This document shows positions 1-7,221 of a stretch of DNA of 11,018 nucleotides, in pieces. Under the pieces are notes generated by a model. The model made no database searches. It had not been told where the DNA came from and worked only from the letters and a program-made list of their open reading frames with translations. The stretch is taken from assembly GCA_030151135.1 (NCBI GenBank), contig JASLEQ010000544.1, positions 1 to 11,018 of the forward strand, written 5' to 3'. The translations under genes and the position numbers were made by a program. This stretch comes from Candidatus Sulfotelmatobacter sp. (GTDB taxonomy: Bacteria; Acidobacteriota; Terriglobia; Terriglobales; SbA1). How positions within the stretch are numbered: the first letter of the stretch is position 1; each line of letters begins with the position of its first letter.

Positions 1-1278
1 GCTGGCGCAGGCGGGGGCGAGCAGCACGATGTCTCCGGACTGGGCCGCGGCATTGGCTTTGCGGATGGCGTTTTCGAGGGTCTCGGCATGAACGACTTCG
101 GGGCCTTTGACTTGCGATTCGATTTTTGCCGCGGCGGCTCCAATCGTGTAAATCCGCTTCACGCGCTGGCGGATCAGATCGTTGAGCACAGTGTAAGGAC
201 TGCCCTTGTCTTTCCCGCCGAGAATCAGGTGGATATTCGCGGGGAAAGACTCCAACGCTTTGACTGTGGCATCGACGTTGGTGGCTTTTGAGTCGTTGTA
301 ATAATCGACGCCGTTGATGGTTGCGGTGAACTCCAGGCGGTGCTCCACTGCCTTGAAATTCTGTACGGCTTGCCGAATCCTTTCGGGAGCACATCCCATG
401 AGCACGCCTGCACAGACCGCCGCAAGCACATTTTCCAGGTTGTGTGCGCCCTTCAGCGGAATCTCAGAAACTTGCAGGATCTCGCGCTGCCCTTTCGCGT
501 CGCGAAACACGATGTTTCCATCGCGCACCCATGCTCCCTGTTCGACCTCCTTATGACGGCTAAACCAGAAAATTTGCGCGCGCGTACGTTTCCCCAGAGT
601 CGCGCAGGTCGGATCGTCGGCATTGAGCACCGCGAAATCCGAGGCTTGCTGGTTTTCGAATATTCTCGCCTTCGCGTCGGTGTAAATTTCGAACGTGCGA
701 TGACGATCCAGGTGATCGGGCGTGATATTCAGGACGACCGCGACTTTCGGCCGGAAGGTCTGAACTGTTTCCAGTTGGAAACTGGATACTTCAAGCACGA
801 CAATCGTCTCAGGCTTGGCCCGTTCTGCGAGCGAGATAGCGGGCGTTCCAATATTGCCACCCACCAGCACCGAAAATCCGGCGGCCGCCATTACTTCCCC
901 GGTCAGTGTCGTCGTCGTGGTCTTTCCGTTCGACCCGGTAATCGCGACAACGGGGCCGGGCAGAAATTGAGCGGCCAATTCGATCTCGCCGATCACGGTC
1001 TCGCCCAGGGAACGTGCCTGCACCAGCGGGGCGGCATCAACGGGAACACCGGGCGAGACCACAATCAGGTCCTGATTGCTGAAAGTGCGCTCGCCATGTC
1101 CGCCAGTCTCGACCGTGATTCCGTGATCAAGCAACACCGGGATTTCGTTGCGCAGTTCGTCCCCGCTCTTCGTGTCCGAGACGGTGACCCGGGCGCCATG
1201 CGCTTTCATAAATAGCGCCGAAGCGACGCCGGACTTCCCCAAGCCAACTACCAACGCGCGTTTGCCGTTCAGTTCCAT
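1..1278 (-). CDS. murD: UDP-N-acetylmuramoyl-L-alanine--D-glutamate ligase, 3' end cut by window edge
   Basis: Cytoplasmic Mur ligase that adds D-glutamate to UDP-MurNAc-L-alanine using ATP. I translated this open frame by hand; it gives 426 uninterrupted codons and leaves the window at a codon boundary. It starts MELNGKRALVVGLGKSG, the N-terminal Rossmann-like domain of MurD. The ATP-binding loop TGSNGKT lies at about 114-120, NITPDHLDRH at about 184-193, the NDSKATN motif at about 328-334 and LGGKDKG at about 353-359. The last residues seen, LLAPACAS, are normally followed by FDxF and a short tail, so only about 20-30 residues are missing. ATG (1278-1276) is chosen; an in-frame GTG sits directly before it and an in-frame TAG two codons further up. 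No clear ribosome binding site is visible. It is the last gene of the murE-murF-mraY-murD run, 82 bp after mraY. Identification is secure. Confidence 0.97.
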   Translation of the reverse strand, partial: MELNGKRALVVGLGKSGVASALFMKAHGARVTVSDTKSGDELRNEIPVLLDHGITVETGGHGERTFSNQDLIVVSPGVPVDAAPLVQARSLGETVIGEIELAAQFLPGPVVAITGSNGKTTTTTLTGEVMAAAGFSVLVGGNIGTPAISLAERAKPETIVVLEVSSFQLETVQTFRPKVAVVLNITPDHLDRHRTFEIYTDAKARIFENQQASDFAVLNADDPTCATLGKRTRAQIFWFSRHKEVEQGAWVRDGNIVFRDAKGQREILQVSEIPLKGAHNLENVLAAVCAGVLMGCAPERIRQAVQNFKAVEHRLEFTATINGVDYYNDSKATNVDATVKALESFPANIHLILGGKDKGSPYTVLNDLIRQRVKRIYTIGAAAAKIESQVKGPEVVHAETLENAIRKANAAAQSGDIVLLAPACAS

Positions 1279-1360
1279 CACGTTCTATTTCACCACACGG
1301 GCACACAGATACGGAAAAGGCCGAAATAAGAATTTACTCCGTGCCTTGTCGATCATGAAG

Positions 1361-2494
1361 CTATCTGAGTTTCAACGTCGTCAGCGCGAACAGCGCAAAA
1401 ATCAGCGACGCAATCCAGAAGCGGACGATCACCTTCGATTCTGACCATCCCATCAGTTCGAAATGATGATGGATTGGCGCCATCTTGAAAATGCGTTTCT
1501 TACGGAGCTTGTAAGACCCTACTTGCAGGATCACGGAGAGCGCCTCGATCACGAAAACTCCTCCGATGAAGGGCAGCAGCAGTTCCTGCTTGATGATCAC
1601 CGCTACTGTCCCGATCGCGCCGCCAAGCGCCAACGATCCGACATCTCCCATGAAAACATCCGCCGGATGCGCGTTATACCAGAGAAAACCGATTGAGGCC
1701 CCTACCATGGCGCCGCAAAATACGGTCAGTTCTGCAACTTGAGGCATGCGCTGCAGTTCCAGGTAGGTCGCGAATGTCGCGTGACCGCTGACATAGGTCA
1801 ACACTGTCAGTGCCCCGGCGGCAATCACCGTACATCCAATGGCCAGCCCATCCAAGCCATCCGTTAGATTCACGGCATTGCTCGAGCCAACAATCACGAG
1901 AGCCACAAAAGCCATGAATGGCAGGAAGGCCAGAGGCCACAAATGCGGATGCCGCTCCCACGCCCCTACCACCAGGTCCGGATGAAATTGTTTGAAGAAC
2001 GGAACGATCAGCTTCGTGGAATACATGCCGTAGGTCTGCATCGCGATCAACATCGAGGCGACCACAATGCTGGCGGCGACTTGCAGGCCAAACTTGGCGC
2101 GGCTGGTAAGTCCCAGGTTGCGACGATGCGTGACCTTCGTGTAGTCGTCGGTGAATCCGATGGCGGCGTACGCGCAGGTGGAAAAGACGGCGATCCAGAC
2201 AAAGCGATTGCTAAGGTCCGCCCACAGCAGAGTCGGCACGATGATCGCAATGACGATGAGCAAGCCGCCCATGGTCGGCGTGCCCGCTTTTTTCTGATGA
2301 GCTTTTGGCCCCTCTTCGCGGATGTATTGCCCAATCTGGAAATCGCGCAGGCGCCCGATAACGAGTGGCCCAACGATCAAAGCAGTGAAGAGCGCTGTCA
2401 GACTCGCGAATGCAGTGCGGAAGGTGACGTAACGAAAGATGCGGAATGGCGCAACGTAATGTTGCAGCTTCAGGAACAACAGCCAATAGAGCAA
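1361..2494 (-). CDS. mraY: phospho-N-acetylmuramoyl-pentapeptide-transferase
   Basis: Integral membrane enzyme that transfers phospho-MurNAc-pentapeptide from UDP to undecaprenyl phosphate, making lipid I on the cytoplasmic face. The 377-residue product is slightly longer than the roughly 360 of E. coli MraY. It shows the family signatures in order: KKAGTPTMGG at about 68-77, FTDDYTK with the catalytic-site Asp pair at 116-117, NAVNLTDGLDGLA at 206-218, MGDVGSLALGG at about 282-292 and PIHHHFELMGW at 340-350. Many hydrophobic segments alternate with these loops, and the end, TTLKLR, matches the usual MraY C-terminus. The start is TTG: it is the first codon after an in-frame TGA, gives the conserved beginning MLYWL...FRIFRYVTFR, and has GGAGG 4 nt upstream. 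It lies 71 bp downstream of murF and 82 bp upstream of murD, surely in one transcript. Confidence 0.97.
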   Translation of the reverse strand: MLYWLLFLKLQHYVAPFRIFRYVTFRTAFASLTALFTALIVGPLVIGRLRDFQIGQYIREEGPKAHQKKAGTPTMGGLLIVIAIIVPTLLWADLSNRFVWIAVFSTCAYAAIGFTDDYTKVTHRRNLGLTSRAKFGLQVAASIVVASMLIAMQTYGMYSTKLIVPFFKQFHPDLVVGAWERHPHLWPLAFLPFMAFVALVIVGSSNAVNLTDGLDGLAIGCTVIAAGALTVLTYVSGHATFATYLELQRMPQVAELTVFCGAMVGASIGFLWYNAHPADVFMGDVGSLALGGAIGTVAVIIKQELLLPFIGGVFVIEALSVILQVGSYKLRKKRIFKMAPIHHHFELMGWSESKVIVRFWIASLIFALFALTTLKLR

Positions 2495-2498
2495 TCAG

Positions 2499-2503
2499 CC
2501 TCC
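2499..2503 (-). promoter_or_regulatory. mraY ribosome binding site supporting the TTG start
   Basis: The minus strand reads GGAGG here, 4 nt before TTG at 2494-2492. An in-frame TGA sits directly before the TTG, so no upstream start is possible. Downstream starts would remove the conserved N-terminal segment. Confidence 0.7.
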
Positions 2504-2510
2504 GAACGAC

Positions 2511-2574
2511 TCAGTGGTCAGTAGGCAGTCATCTTGCTGCAAGTCTTCTCGTCGCTGGATACTGGTCACTGACC
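2511..2574. repeat. imperfect inverted/direct repeat in the murF-mraY gap
   Basis: GGTCAGT at 2516-2522 is the exact reverse complement of ACTGACC at 2568-2574, 45 bp apart. Around each arm the CAGTG/TCAGT wording recurs (CAGTGGTCAGTA on the left, TGGTCACTGACC on the right). The right arm includes the murF stop codon and its last codons. It may be a remnant of a small intergenic repeat or a weak hairpin in the mRNA between murF and mraY; it is not a classical terminator because no T-run follows. Confidence 0.35.
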
Positions 2575-3942
2575 GCTTCTGTTCGCCTTCCAGCTTTCCA
2601 GCGCTTTTTCCAGCTTTACACCTCGCGAAGCTTTGAGCAGCACCACATCCCCTTCTCGTGTTTCGCGAGCCAGCCACTCGCCTGCTTCTTCAGGAGTCGC
2701 AACAAACAGCGCCTCGGTTCCAGTTTCGCGGGCGCCGTCCACGATCTTTTGTCCCAATCCGCGCACCCCGAGCAGAACGTCGATCTTCTTTTCGCCAGCA
2801 TGCCGGCCACTTGCCTGATGCAATTCTTCCGCCAGCGGCCCGAGTTCGAGCATCTCTCCCGCGACCACGATTCGCCGCTTCGCATTCATCGCTGCCAGCG
2901 CGTCGACCATCGCGTCCAGCGCCTTCGGATTCGAATTGTAGCAATCGTTCACCACCGTGATGTTACCCAACTGGAGAACCTGCCCGCGTTTGTCGGCCGG
3001 AGCGAGCGATGCCAACGCCCCTACCGATTCCGCCGCCTTCATCCCACAGGCGAGTCCCACCGCAACGGCAGCCAGCGCGTTCAGGATGTTGTGTTCGCCA
3101 ACGAGTGGAAGAACCGCATGCGCGCGCGTTTCGCCAGCGATCACGTCGAACTCCGAACCGTCAGCCCCGCGCGAGACAATGTTTTCGCCGCGAACTTCGG
3201 CCCTGCACTGAATGCCGTACTTGATTACTCTGCCTTTGAAGTCGCGGCCGAATTGCGAAACATATTCATCATCCGCATTCAGTACCGCGGTGCCGTTTGA
3301 TGGCAGCGACTCGACCAGTTCGTATTTCGCCCGCGCGATTCCCGCGATGGAATCGAAGAACTCGAGGTGAACCGGCGCTACATTGGTGACCACTCCAATC
3401 TCGGGCTCCGCGATCTTCGCCAGCGCGCGAATCTCTCCCGCGTGCGACATCCCCATCTCGATCACCGCCAGATCGTGCTCCGGTTCCAGTTTGAGCAGCA
3501 TCAGCGGAAGCCCGAAATGATTGTTGAAGTTTCCTTCGGACTTCAGCACCCGTTTGTGCGCGCTGAGAACGTGTGCGATCGCCTCTTTCGTTGTTGTTTT
3601 TCCCGCCGAACCGGTGACACCGATCAGCGCCTTTCCCCAGACTTTACGGACCGCGGTGGCCAGAGTCTGTAAAGCTGTGAGCGTGTCTTCCACAAAGAGC
3701 AGGCGCGCTTTGTCCGCAAACCGGTCTGCCTGATCCTCTCTGACCACCGCGCCGACCGCGCCTTTTTCCAGCGCCGAAGCAACAAAGTCATGCCCATCGA
3801 AGCGCTCTCCTCGTACTGCAAAGAAGAGATCTCCGTGGCGCACCGTGCGCGAATCGATCGAGTACGCCTGGGCCACTTCCTCCTTGGGGAATTCGCCTGG
3901 CGCAGAAATGAACTCTGCAATCTTTGGAAGGGCAAGCTTCAT
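2566..3942 (-). CDS. murF: UDP-N-acetylmuramoyl-tripeptide--D-alanyl-D-alanine ligase
   Basis: Cytoplasmic Mur ligase that adds the D-Ala-D-Ala dipeptide to UDP-MurNAc-tripeptide, completing the pentapeptide precursor. The 458-residue product is of normal length. It begins with the MurF substrate-binding domain (SIDSRTVRHGDLFFAVRGE at about 28-46), then the ATP loop GVTGSAGKTTTKE at 108-120, the FNNHFGLP segment at about 139-146, EMGMSHAGEI at about 162-171, NADDE at about 222-226 and the C-terminal-domain motif NDCYNSNP at 332-339. The start chosen is the ATG at 3942-3940, not the in-frame ATG 8 codons upstream: it overlaps the murE stop as ATGA, a usual sign of translational coupling, and has GGAG 8 nt upstream. 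The 3' end runs into a short repeat that contains the stop. Identification is secure. Confidence 0.97.
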   Translation of the reverse strand: MKLALPKIAEFISAPGEFPKEEVAQAYSIDSRTVRHGDLFFAVRGERFDGHDFVASALEKGAVGAVVREDQADRFADKARLLFVEDTLTALQTLATAVRKVWGKALIGVTGSAGKTTTKEAIAHVLSAHKRVLKSEGNFNNHFGLPLMLLKLEPEHDLAVIEMGMSHAGEIRALAKIAEPEIGVVTNVAPVHLEFFDSIAGIARAKYELVESLPSNGTAVLNADDEYVSQFGRDFKGRVIKYGIQCRAEVRGENIVSRGADGSEFDVIAGETRAHAVLPLVGEHNILNALAAVAVGLACGMKAAESVGALASLAPADKRGQVLQLGNITVVNDCYNSNPKALDAMVDALAAMNAKRRIVVAGEMLELGPLAEELHQASGRHAGEKKIDVLLGVRGLGQKIVDGARETGTEALFVATPEEAGEWLARETREGDVVLLKASRGVKLEKALESWKANRSGQ

Positions 3943-5450
3943 GCCTGTTTCTCCGCGGACGCGCATTCGTATCCCGCTGCTCGCAACACCTCGCGCGCGA
4001 CCTCGACGTCGTCGAAAGGATGTGCTCCGTCGCGCGTCACCTGGACCTTTTCATGACCCTTTCCCGCGAGCAGAACGATGTCGCCGGGCCGCGCCTGGTC
4101 GATCGCCGCTGCGATGCCTTTTCGCCGGTCTACCTCGACCACGTACTTTGCGCCGGTTTTTTGCAGGCCCACCAGCGCATCGTTGATGATCGCCGCCGGG
4201 TCTTCGCTCCGCGGATTGTCGGAAGTGAGCACAACGTAATCGCTTCCACGGCCGGCAGCCTCGCCCATGAGCGGACGCTTGGCTCGATCGCGATCGCCGC
4301 CACATCCAAATAGCGTGATCACCCGCGCCGGGCCGCTGTTGCGAGTGACGAACTCCCGTGCCAGCGCCGTCAGATTTCTCAAGGCGTCGTCGGTATGCGC
4401 GTAATCGACCACCACCGTAAACGGCTGGCCGCAGTCCACGCGCTGAAACCGCCCCGGCACATGCGTCAACGAGCCGATACCCTTCACGATCGCTTCCGGA
4501 CTGCATCCCCGGGCGTAAGCCGCTGCACTGGCTGCCAGGATGTTATAGACATTCACCCGACCGATGAGCGGAGAAAATACCGCCAGCTTTTCCTGCGGGG
4601 TGACGATGTCCAACCGCGTTCCCCGTGGTGTGACGTCGGCATTCTCAGCATGGAAGTCGCCCTTTGACCATCCATAAGTCAGAACGACCGCGCTACGCTT
4701 CCGGCTGAATCCAACCAACTCCTCCCCGTGCTGGTCGTCCGCATTTGTTACCACGGCGCGCGGTGGGTCGGTCCCGCAGCCTTCGAATAACACGCGCTTG
4801 GCGTAGAAGTACTCCTCCATACTCTTGTGATAATCGAGGTGGTCGCGTGTCAGATTCGTGAAGACCGCTACGTCGAAAGGCACTCCAAAGACGCGCTGCT
4901 GCGCTAACGCGTGCGAGGACACTTCCATCACCGCATCGGTTGCGCCCTGACCCAGCGCTTCGCTGAATATGCGGGCCAGTTCGAGCGCCTCTGGCGTAGT
5001 GTGCGGTGCCGGATCGACGCGCCCCGCCACGTGATACTCGATGGTGCCGATCAGCGCGCTCTTTCGCCCCGCCGCGCTCAAAATGGACTCGACCAGAAAC
5101 GCCGTGGTGCTCTTCCCGTTTGTGCCCGTGATACCCGTAACCGCCAGTCGTTCCGCCGGACGCTTGTAGAAGTTTTCGCTGATGCGCGCCAATGCGCGCC
5201 GTCCATGCGGCACCAGCGCCCACGCTACGCCTTCCCGAGGCTTTTCCGTCGGTGAATCCGTGACAATCGCGGACGCCCCCGCCCGAATCGCTTGATCGAT
5301 GAAGCGATTGCCGTCGGAGCTCTCCCCTCGCATCGCCACAAATAAGCAACCCGGTTTGATTTTCCTTGAGTCGTATTCCACACCAGTGACGTCCGGGTTT
5401 CCGCTCTGGCTCAGAAACTCCGCGCCATCCAGCACATGTTGGAAAGTCAT
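3939..5450 (-). CDS. murE: UDP-N-acetylmuramoyl-L-alanyl-D-glutamate--2,6-diaminopimelate ligase
   Basis: Cytoplasmic Mur ligase that adds the third stem-peptide residue. The product has 503 residues, normal for MurE. It has the UDP-binding N-terminal domain (VTGVEYDSRKIKPGCLFVAM at 21-40), the ATP loop GITGTNGKSTTAF at 106-118, EVSSHAL at about 176-182, NLTRDHLDYH at about 199-208, DYAHTDDAL at about 349-357 and DNPRSEDP at about 411-418. In this family the DNPR form of the last motif goes with meso-diaminopimelate rather than L-lysine. The ATG at 5450 is the only possible full-length start, because an in-frame TAA lies 9 nt upstream of it (inside the TATAAT box). There is no Shine-Dalgarno sequence. 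It is the first gene of the minus-strand mur run, divergent from ftsQ and coupled to murF by an ATGA overlap. Confidence 0.97.
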   Translation of the reverse strand: MTFQHVLDGAEFLSQSGNPDVTGVEYDSRKIKPGCLFVAMRGESSDGNRFIDQAIRAGASAIVTDSPTEKPREGVAWALVPHGRRALARISENFYKRPAERLAVTGITGTNGKSTTAFLVESILSAAGRKSALIGTIEYHVAGRVDPAPHTTPEALELARIFSEALGQGATDAVMEVSSHALAQQRVFGVPFDVAVFTNLTRDHLDYHKSMEEYFYAKRVLFEGCGTDPPRAVVTNADDQHGEELVGFSRKRSAVVLTYGWSKGDFHAENADVTPRGTRLDIVTPQEKLAVFSPLIGRVNVYNILAASAAAYARGCSPEAIVKGIGSLTHVPGRFQRVDCGQPFTVVVDYAHTDDALRNLTALAREFVTRNSGPARVITLFGCGGDRDRAKRPLMGEAAGRGSDYVVLTSDNPRSEDPAAIINDALVGLQKTGAKYVVEVDRRKGIAAAIDQARPGDIVLLAGKGHEKVQVTRDGAHPFDDVEVAREVLRAAGYECASAEKQA

Positions 5451-5458
5451 CGAGGGGA

Positions 5459-5464
5459 ATTATA
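5459..5464 (-). promoter_or_regulatory. candidate -10 box of a leaderless murE promoter
   Basis: The minus strand carries a perfect TATAAT that ends 8 nt before the murE ATG. Transcription normally starts about 6-8 nt after a -10 box, so the mRNA would begin at or within a base or two of the ATG. The short gap (TTCCCCTCG type) contains no Shine-Dalgarno sequence, which fits a leaderless message. No good -35 box is seen at 16-18 nt spacing, which lowers confidence. Confidence 0.45.
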
Positions 5465-5526
5465 GGGCACAGAAACCGCAGGTTTGATGCCCCACGAGTC
5501 ACCTATAGACGAAAGAGTGGTCTCAT

Positions 5527-5540
5527 CTGACGAACGTCAG
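5527..5540. repeat. perfect palindrome, operator-like
   Basis: CTGACG-AA-CGTCAG: two 6-bp arms separated by 2 bp. The symmetry extends further out, with TCTC at 5521-5524 pairing GAGA at 5542-5545 after a small internal loop. A 2-nt loop is too tight for a good RNA hairpin, so a DNA-binding dimer site is the likelier reading. It lies about 77 bp upstream of the murE start and 220 bp upstream of ftsQ. The regulator is unknown. Confidence 0.4.
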
Positions 5541-5760
5541 CGAGATTCTCTACCGGACAAGCGAGCATCGACGAATATTTTTTCCAGCGGGATCATGACA
5601 GATTTTTCTCTACTTCCCGCAACGACGAGTCAACATCTTGGGTGCTGGTAACTGTGGTTCCCGCCTGTGCAAAACCTTAGAATTTTCCCGTATCTCATTT
5701 CGAGATTTGCAGCTATAGTGAAAATGCTCAGCGATTCACAGACGACAACTACCTGAACTG

Positions 5761-7101
5761 ATGGCGCGGAAAGAGAGCCCCACCATCTTGCAGGAAGAGT
5801 TGTACCCGTCATCCGGGCCCGTGCGCGAACCACTGCCGCGCGAGGAGCTCGATGATGCGCGCCTGATGGATCTCGACACTCCCGAACAATCTCCTTTTCT
5901 GCGCGCCCAAAAGCGCGTCCCCGCTCGCCGCTCGTCGCTTCCCAAGAAAACTGCCAATCGTCTGTTGTGGGGCGCCGTAGCCGTCGGTGTTTTCTTTGCG
6001 CTGGCCCTTTGCGCCGCGCTGCTTTACCAGTACGGCGAGCACTCCTGGCGGTTCCGCATCGACTCCAGCGACAACATCGACGTCGTCGGCAACGAGAACG
6101 TCAGCAAGGCCCAGATCATGGAAGTCATGGGCGCCGACATCGGACGCAACATTTTTTTCATCCCGCTCTCGCAGCAGAAAACCCAACTCGAGCAGATCCC
6201 CTGGGTCGAGTCGGCCAGCGTTATGCGTTTCGTCCCCAACCGCCTTCGCGTCGAAGTGCATGAGCGCACTCCGGTTGCCTTCGCGCGAGTTGGCCCCCGG
6301 ATTTTCCTGATCGACGCCGGCGGTACCCTGATGGACCTGCCGCCCAAGCACAAGTACTCGTTTCCTGTGATTCTCGGAATGAATCCTGGTGAGCCGATTT
6401 CAACCCGGCTTCCGCGGATGAAGACCTACAACGAACTTGTCGACGAACTTGATTCCAGCGGCGCGCACTATTCGCAGGACCTGAGCGAAATCGACGTCTC
6501 CGATCTCGATGACTTGAAAGTTCGCGTGAACGATCCCCAAGGAGACGTTCTCGTCGAGTTGGGAAACTCGGACTACCTGAAGCGCTACCGCACCTACGTC
6601 AGCCATGTGCAGGAGTGGCGTCAGCAATTCCAGAAACTCGAATCGGTGAATCTGCGGTACGACAACCAGGTGATCGTAAATCCTGACATGGAAGGCAGAC
6701 CCAAGACGCCCGCGTTGACGCTGGCGTCGGCAAAGGCCGCGGCGGCAGCCGGAGTGAAGCCCGCAGCCCTGATCACCAAAATCAATCCACATGACAAAAC
6801 GATCCCGAAACCGGCGTTTGAGTTGACTGACAAGAAGCTGGACCCGAAGACCGCAACGAAAAAATCTGCGCCGAAAACGAAGGCAAAAAAGCCTGCAGCG
6901 ACGATGGCAAAAGCGTTCCCGCCGAAGAAGGACGCTGCAAGACATTCTTTGGCGACTAAAACGAAATCTGCGGCGAGTCGCGCTGTGGCGCACAAAGATG
7001 CAGTGAAGAAAGCGTCGCAATCCGCGCCGGTAGTGGCAGCAAATGCTGCCAGCGCGAAGCCAAGTGCCGCCGTTGCGAAGCCGTCGGCGGGGTCGAATTG
7101 A
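5761..7101 (+). CDS. ftsQ: cell division protein FtsQ/DivIB with a long Lys/Ala/Pro-rich C-terminal tail
   Basis: Bitopic divisome protein that in known systems joins FtsL and FtsB in the periplasm and helps regulate septal peptidoglycan synthesis. Residues 1-66 form a cytoplasmic segment ending in basic residues; 67-91 is one transmembrane helix (LLWGAVAVGVFFALALCAALL core). A POTRA-type domain follows at about 97-170 (IDVVGNENVSKAQIMEVMG, then IPWVESASVMRFVPNRLRVEVHERTP), then the FtsQ beta domain to about 305. Residues 306-446 are low-complexity, rich in Lys, Ala and Pro, with repeats such as AKPSA, so the 446-residue protein is far longer than the usual 250-300. Ala codons in the tail are mostly GCG/GCA, against GCC/GCG in the body. 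The ATG at 5761 is the first candidate after an in-frame TGA at 5719, apart from a CTG directly before it; no Shine-Dalgarno sequence is seen. ftsA follows 120 bp downstream. Confidence 0.93.
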   Translation: MARKESPTILQEELYPSSGPVREPLPREELDDARLMDLDTPEQSPFLRAQKRVPARRSSLPKKTANRLLWGAVAVGVFFALALCAALLYQYGEHSWRFRIDSSDNIDVVGNENVSKAQIMEVMGADIGRNIFFIPLSQQKTQLEQIPWVESASVMRFVPNRLRVEVHERTPVAFARVGPRIFLIDAGGTLMDLPPKHKYSFPVILGMNPGEPISTRLPRMKTYNELVDELDSSGAHYSQDLSEIDVSDLDDLKVRVNDPQGDVLVELGNSDYLKRYRTYVSHVQEWRQQFQKLESVNLRYDNQVIVNPDMEGRPKTPALTLASAKAAAAAGVKPAALITKINPHDKTIPKPAFELTDKKLDPKTATKKSAPKTKAKKPAATMAKAFPPKKDAARHSLATKTKSAASRAVAHKDAVKKASQSAPVVAANAASAKPSAAVAKPSAGSN

Positions 7102-7147
7102 AGAGTGCGGGCTTGAACAGCGCGGTATCTGCGGAAGTTTTGAAAAA

Positions 7148-7166
7148 GCGCGGCTTCATGCCGCGC
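7148..7166. repeat. GC-rich hairpin between ftsQ and ftsA
   Basis: GCGCGGC-TTCAT-GCCGCGC is a perfect 7-bp stem with a 5-nt loop, 46 bp after the ftsQ stop. A second small stem, CGGC-TTA-GCCG, lies at 7183-7193. No T-run follows either, so a Rho-independent terminator is unlikely. A REP-like intergenic palindrome or an mRNA processing or stability element within ftsQ-ftsA is more plausible. Confidence 0.55.
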
Positions 7167-7221
7167 AGTCGATAGCAAGAGTCGGCTTAGCCGCTGAGCG
7201 TTACGGTCAGCGAATTTATAT

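Larger units (their letters stand above)
5451..5760. other. divergent murE/ftsQ intergenic region (310 bp, no gene)
   Basis: I see no convincing coding frame or RNA gene here. It holds the murE -10 candidate at the left end, a perfect dyad at 5527-5540, and a second loose hairpin with arms GCGGGA 5587-5592 and TCCCGC 5615-5620. Two AT-rich hexamers could serve as -10 boxes for ftsQ (TAGAAT 5678-5683 and TATAGT 5714-5719), neither with a recognisable -35. It must carry the promoters of both the mur run and ftsQ if those units are not read from elsewhere. Confidence 0.6.

Noticed and set aside
340..1215. 291-codon plus-strand open frame
   Set aside because: It lies antisense to murD, whose translation shows all family motifs; the plus-strand product has no recognisable domain.
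2446..3300. 284-codon plus-strand open frame
   Set aside because: Antisense shadow of murF and of the start of mraY in GC-rich DNA, with no family features.
3943..3966. Upstream in-frame ATG for murF (8 extra residues)
   Set aside because: The ATG at 3942 has GGAG 8 nt upstream and an ATGA overlap with murE, and gives a normal MurF N-terminus.
6400..7020. 206-codon minus-strand open frame rich in Arg and Cys
   Set aside because: Antisense to ftsQ; its composition simply mirrors the Lys/Ala-rich codons of the FtsQ tail.
7148..7166. Rho-independent terminator after ftsQ
   Set aside because: The stem is good but no T-run follows, and ftsA needs transcription through it unless it has its own promoter, for which I see none.
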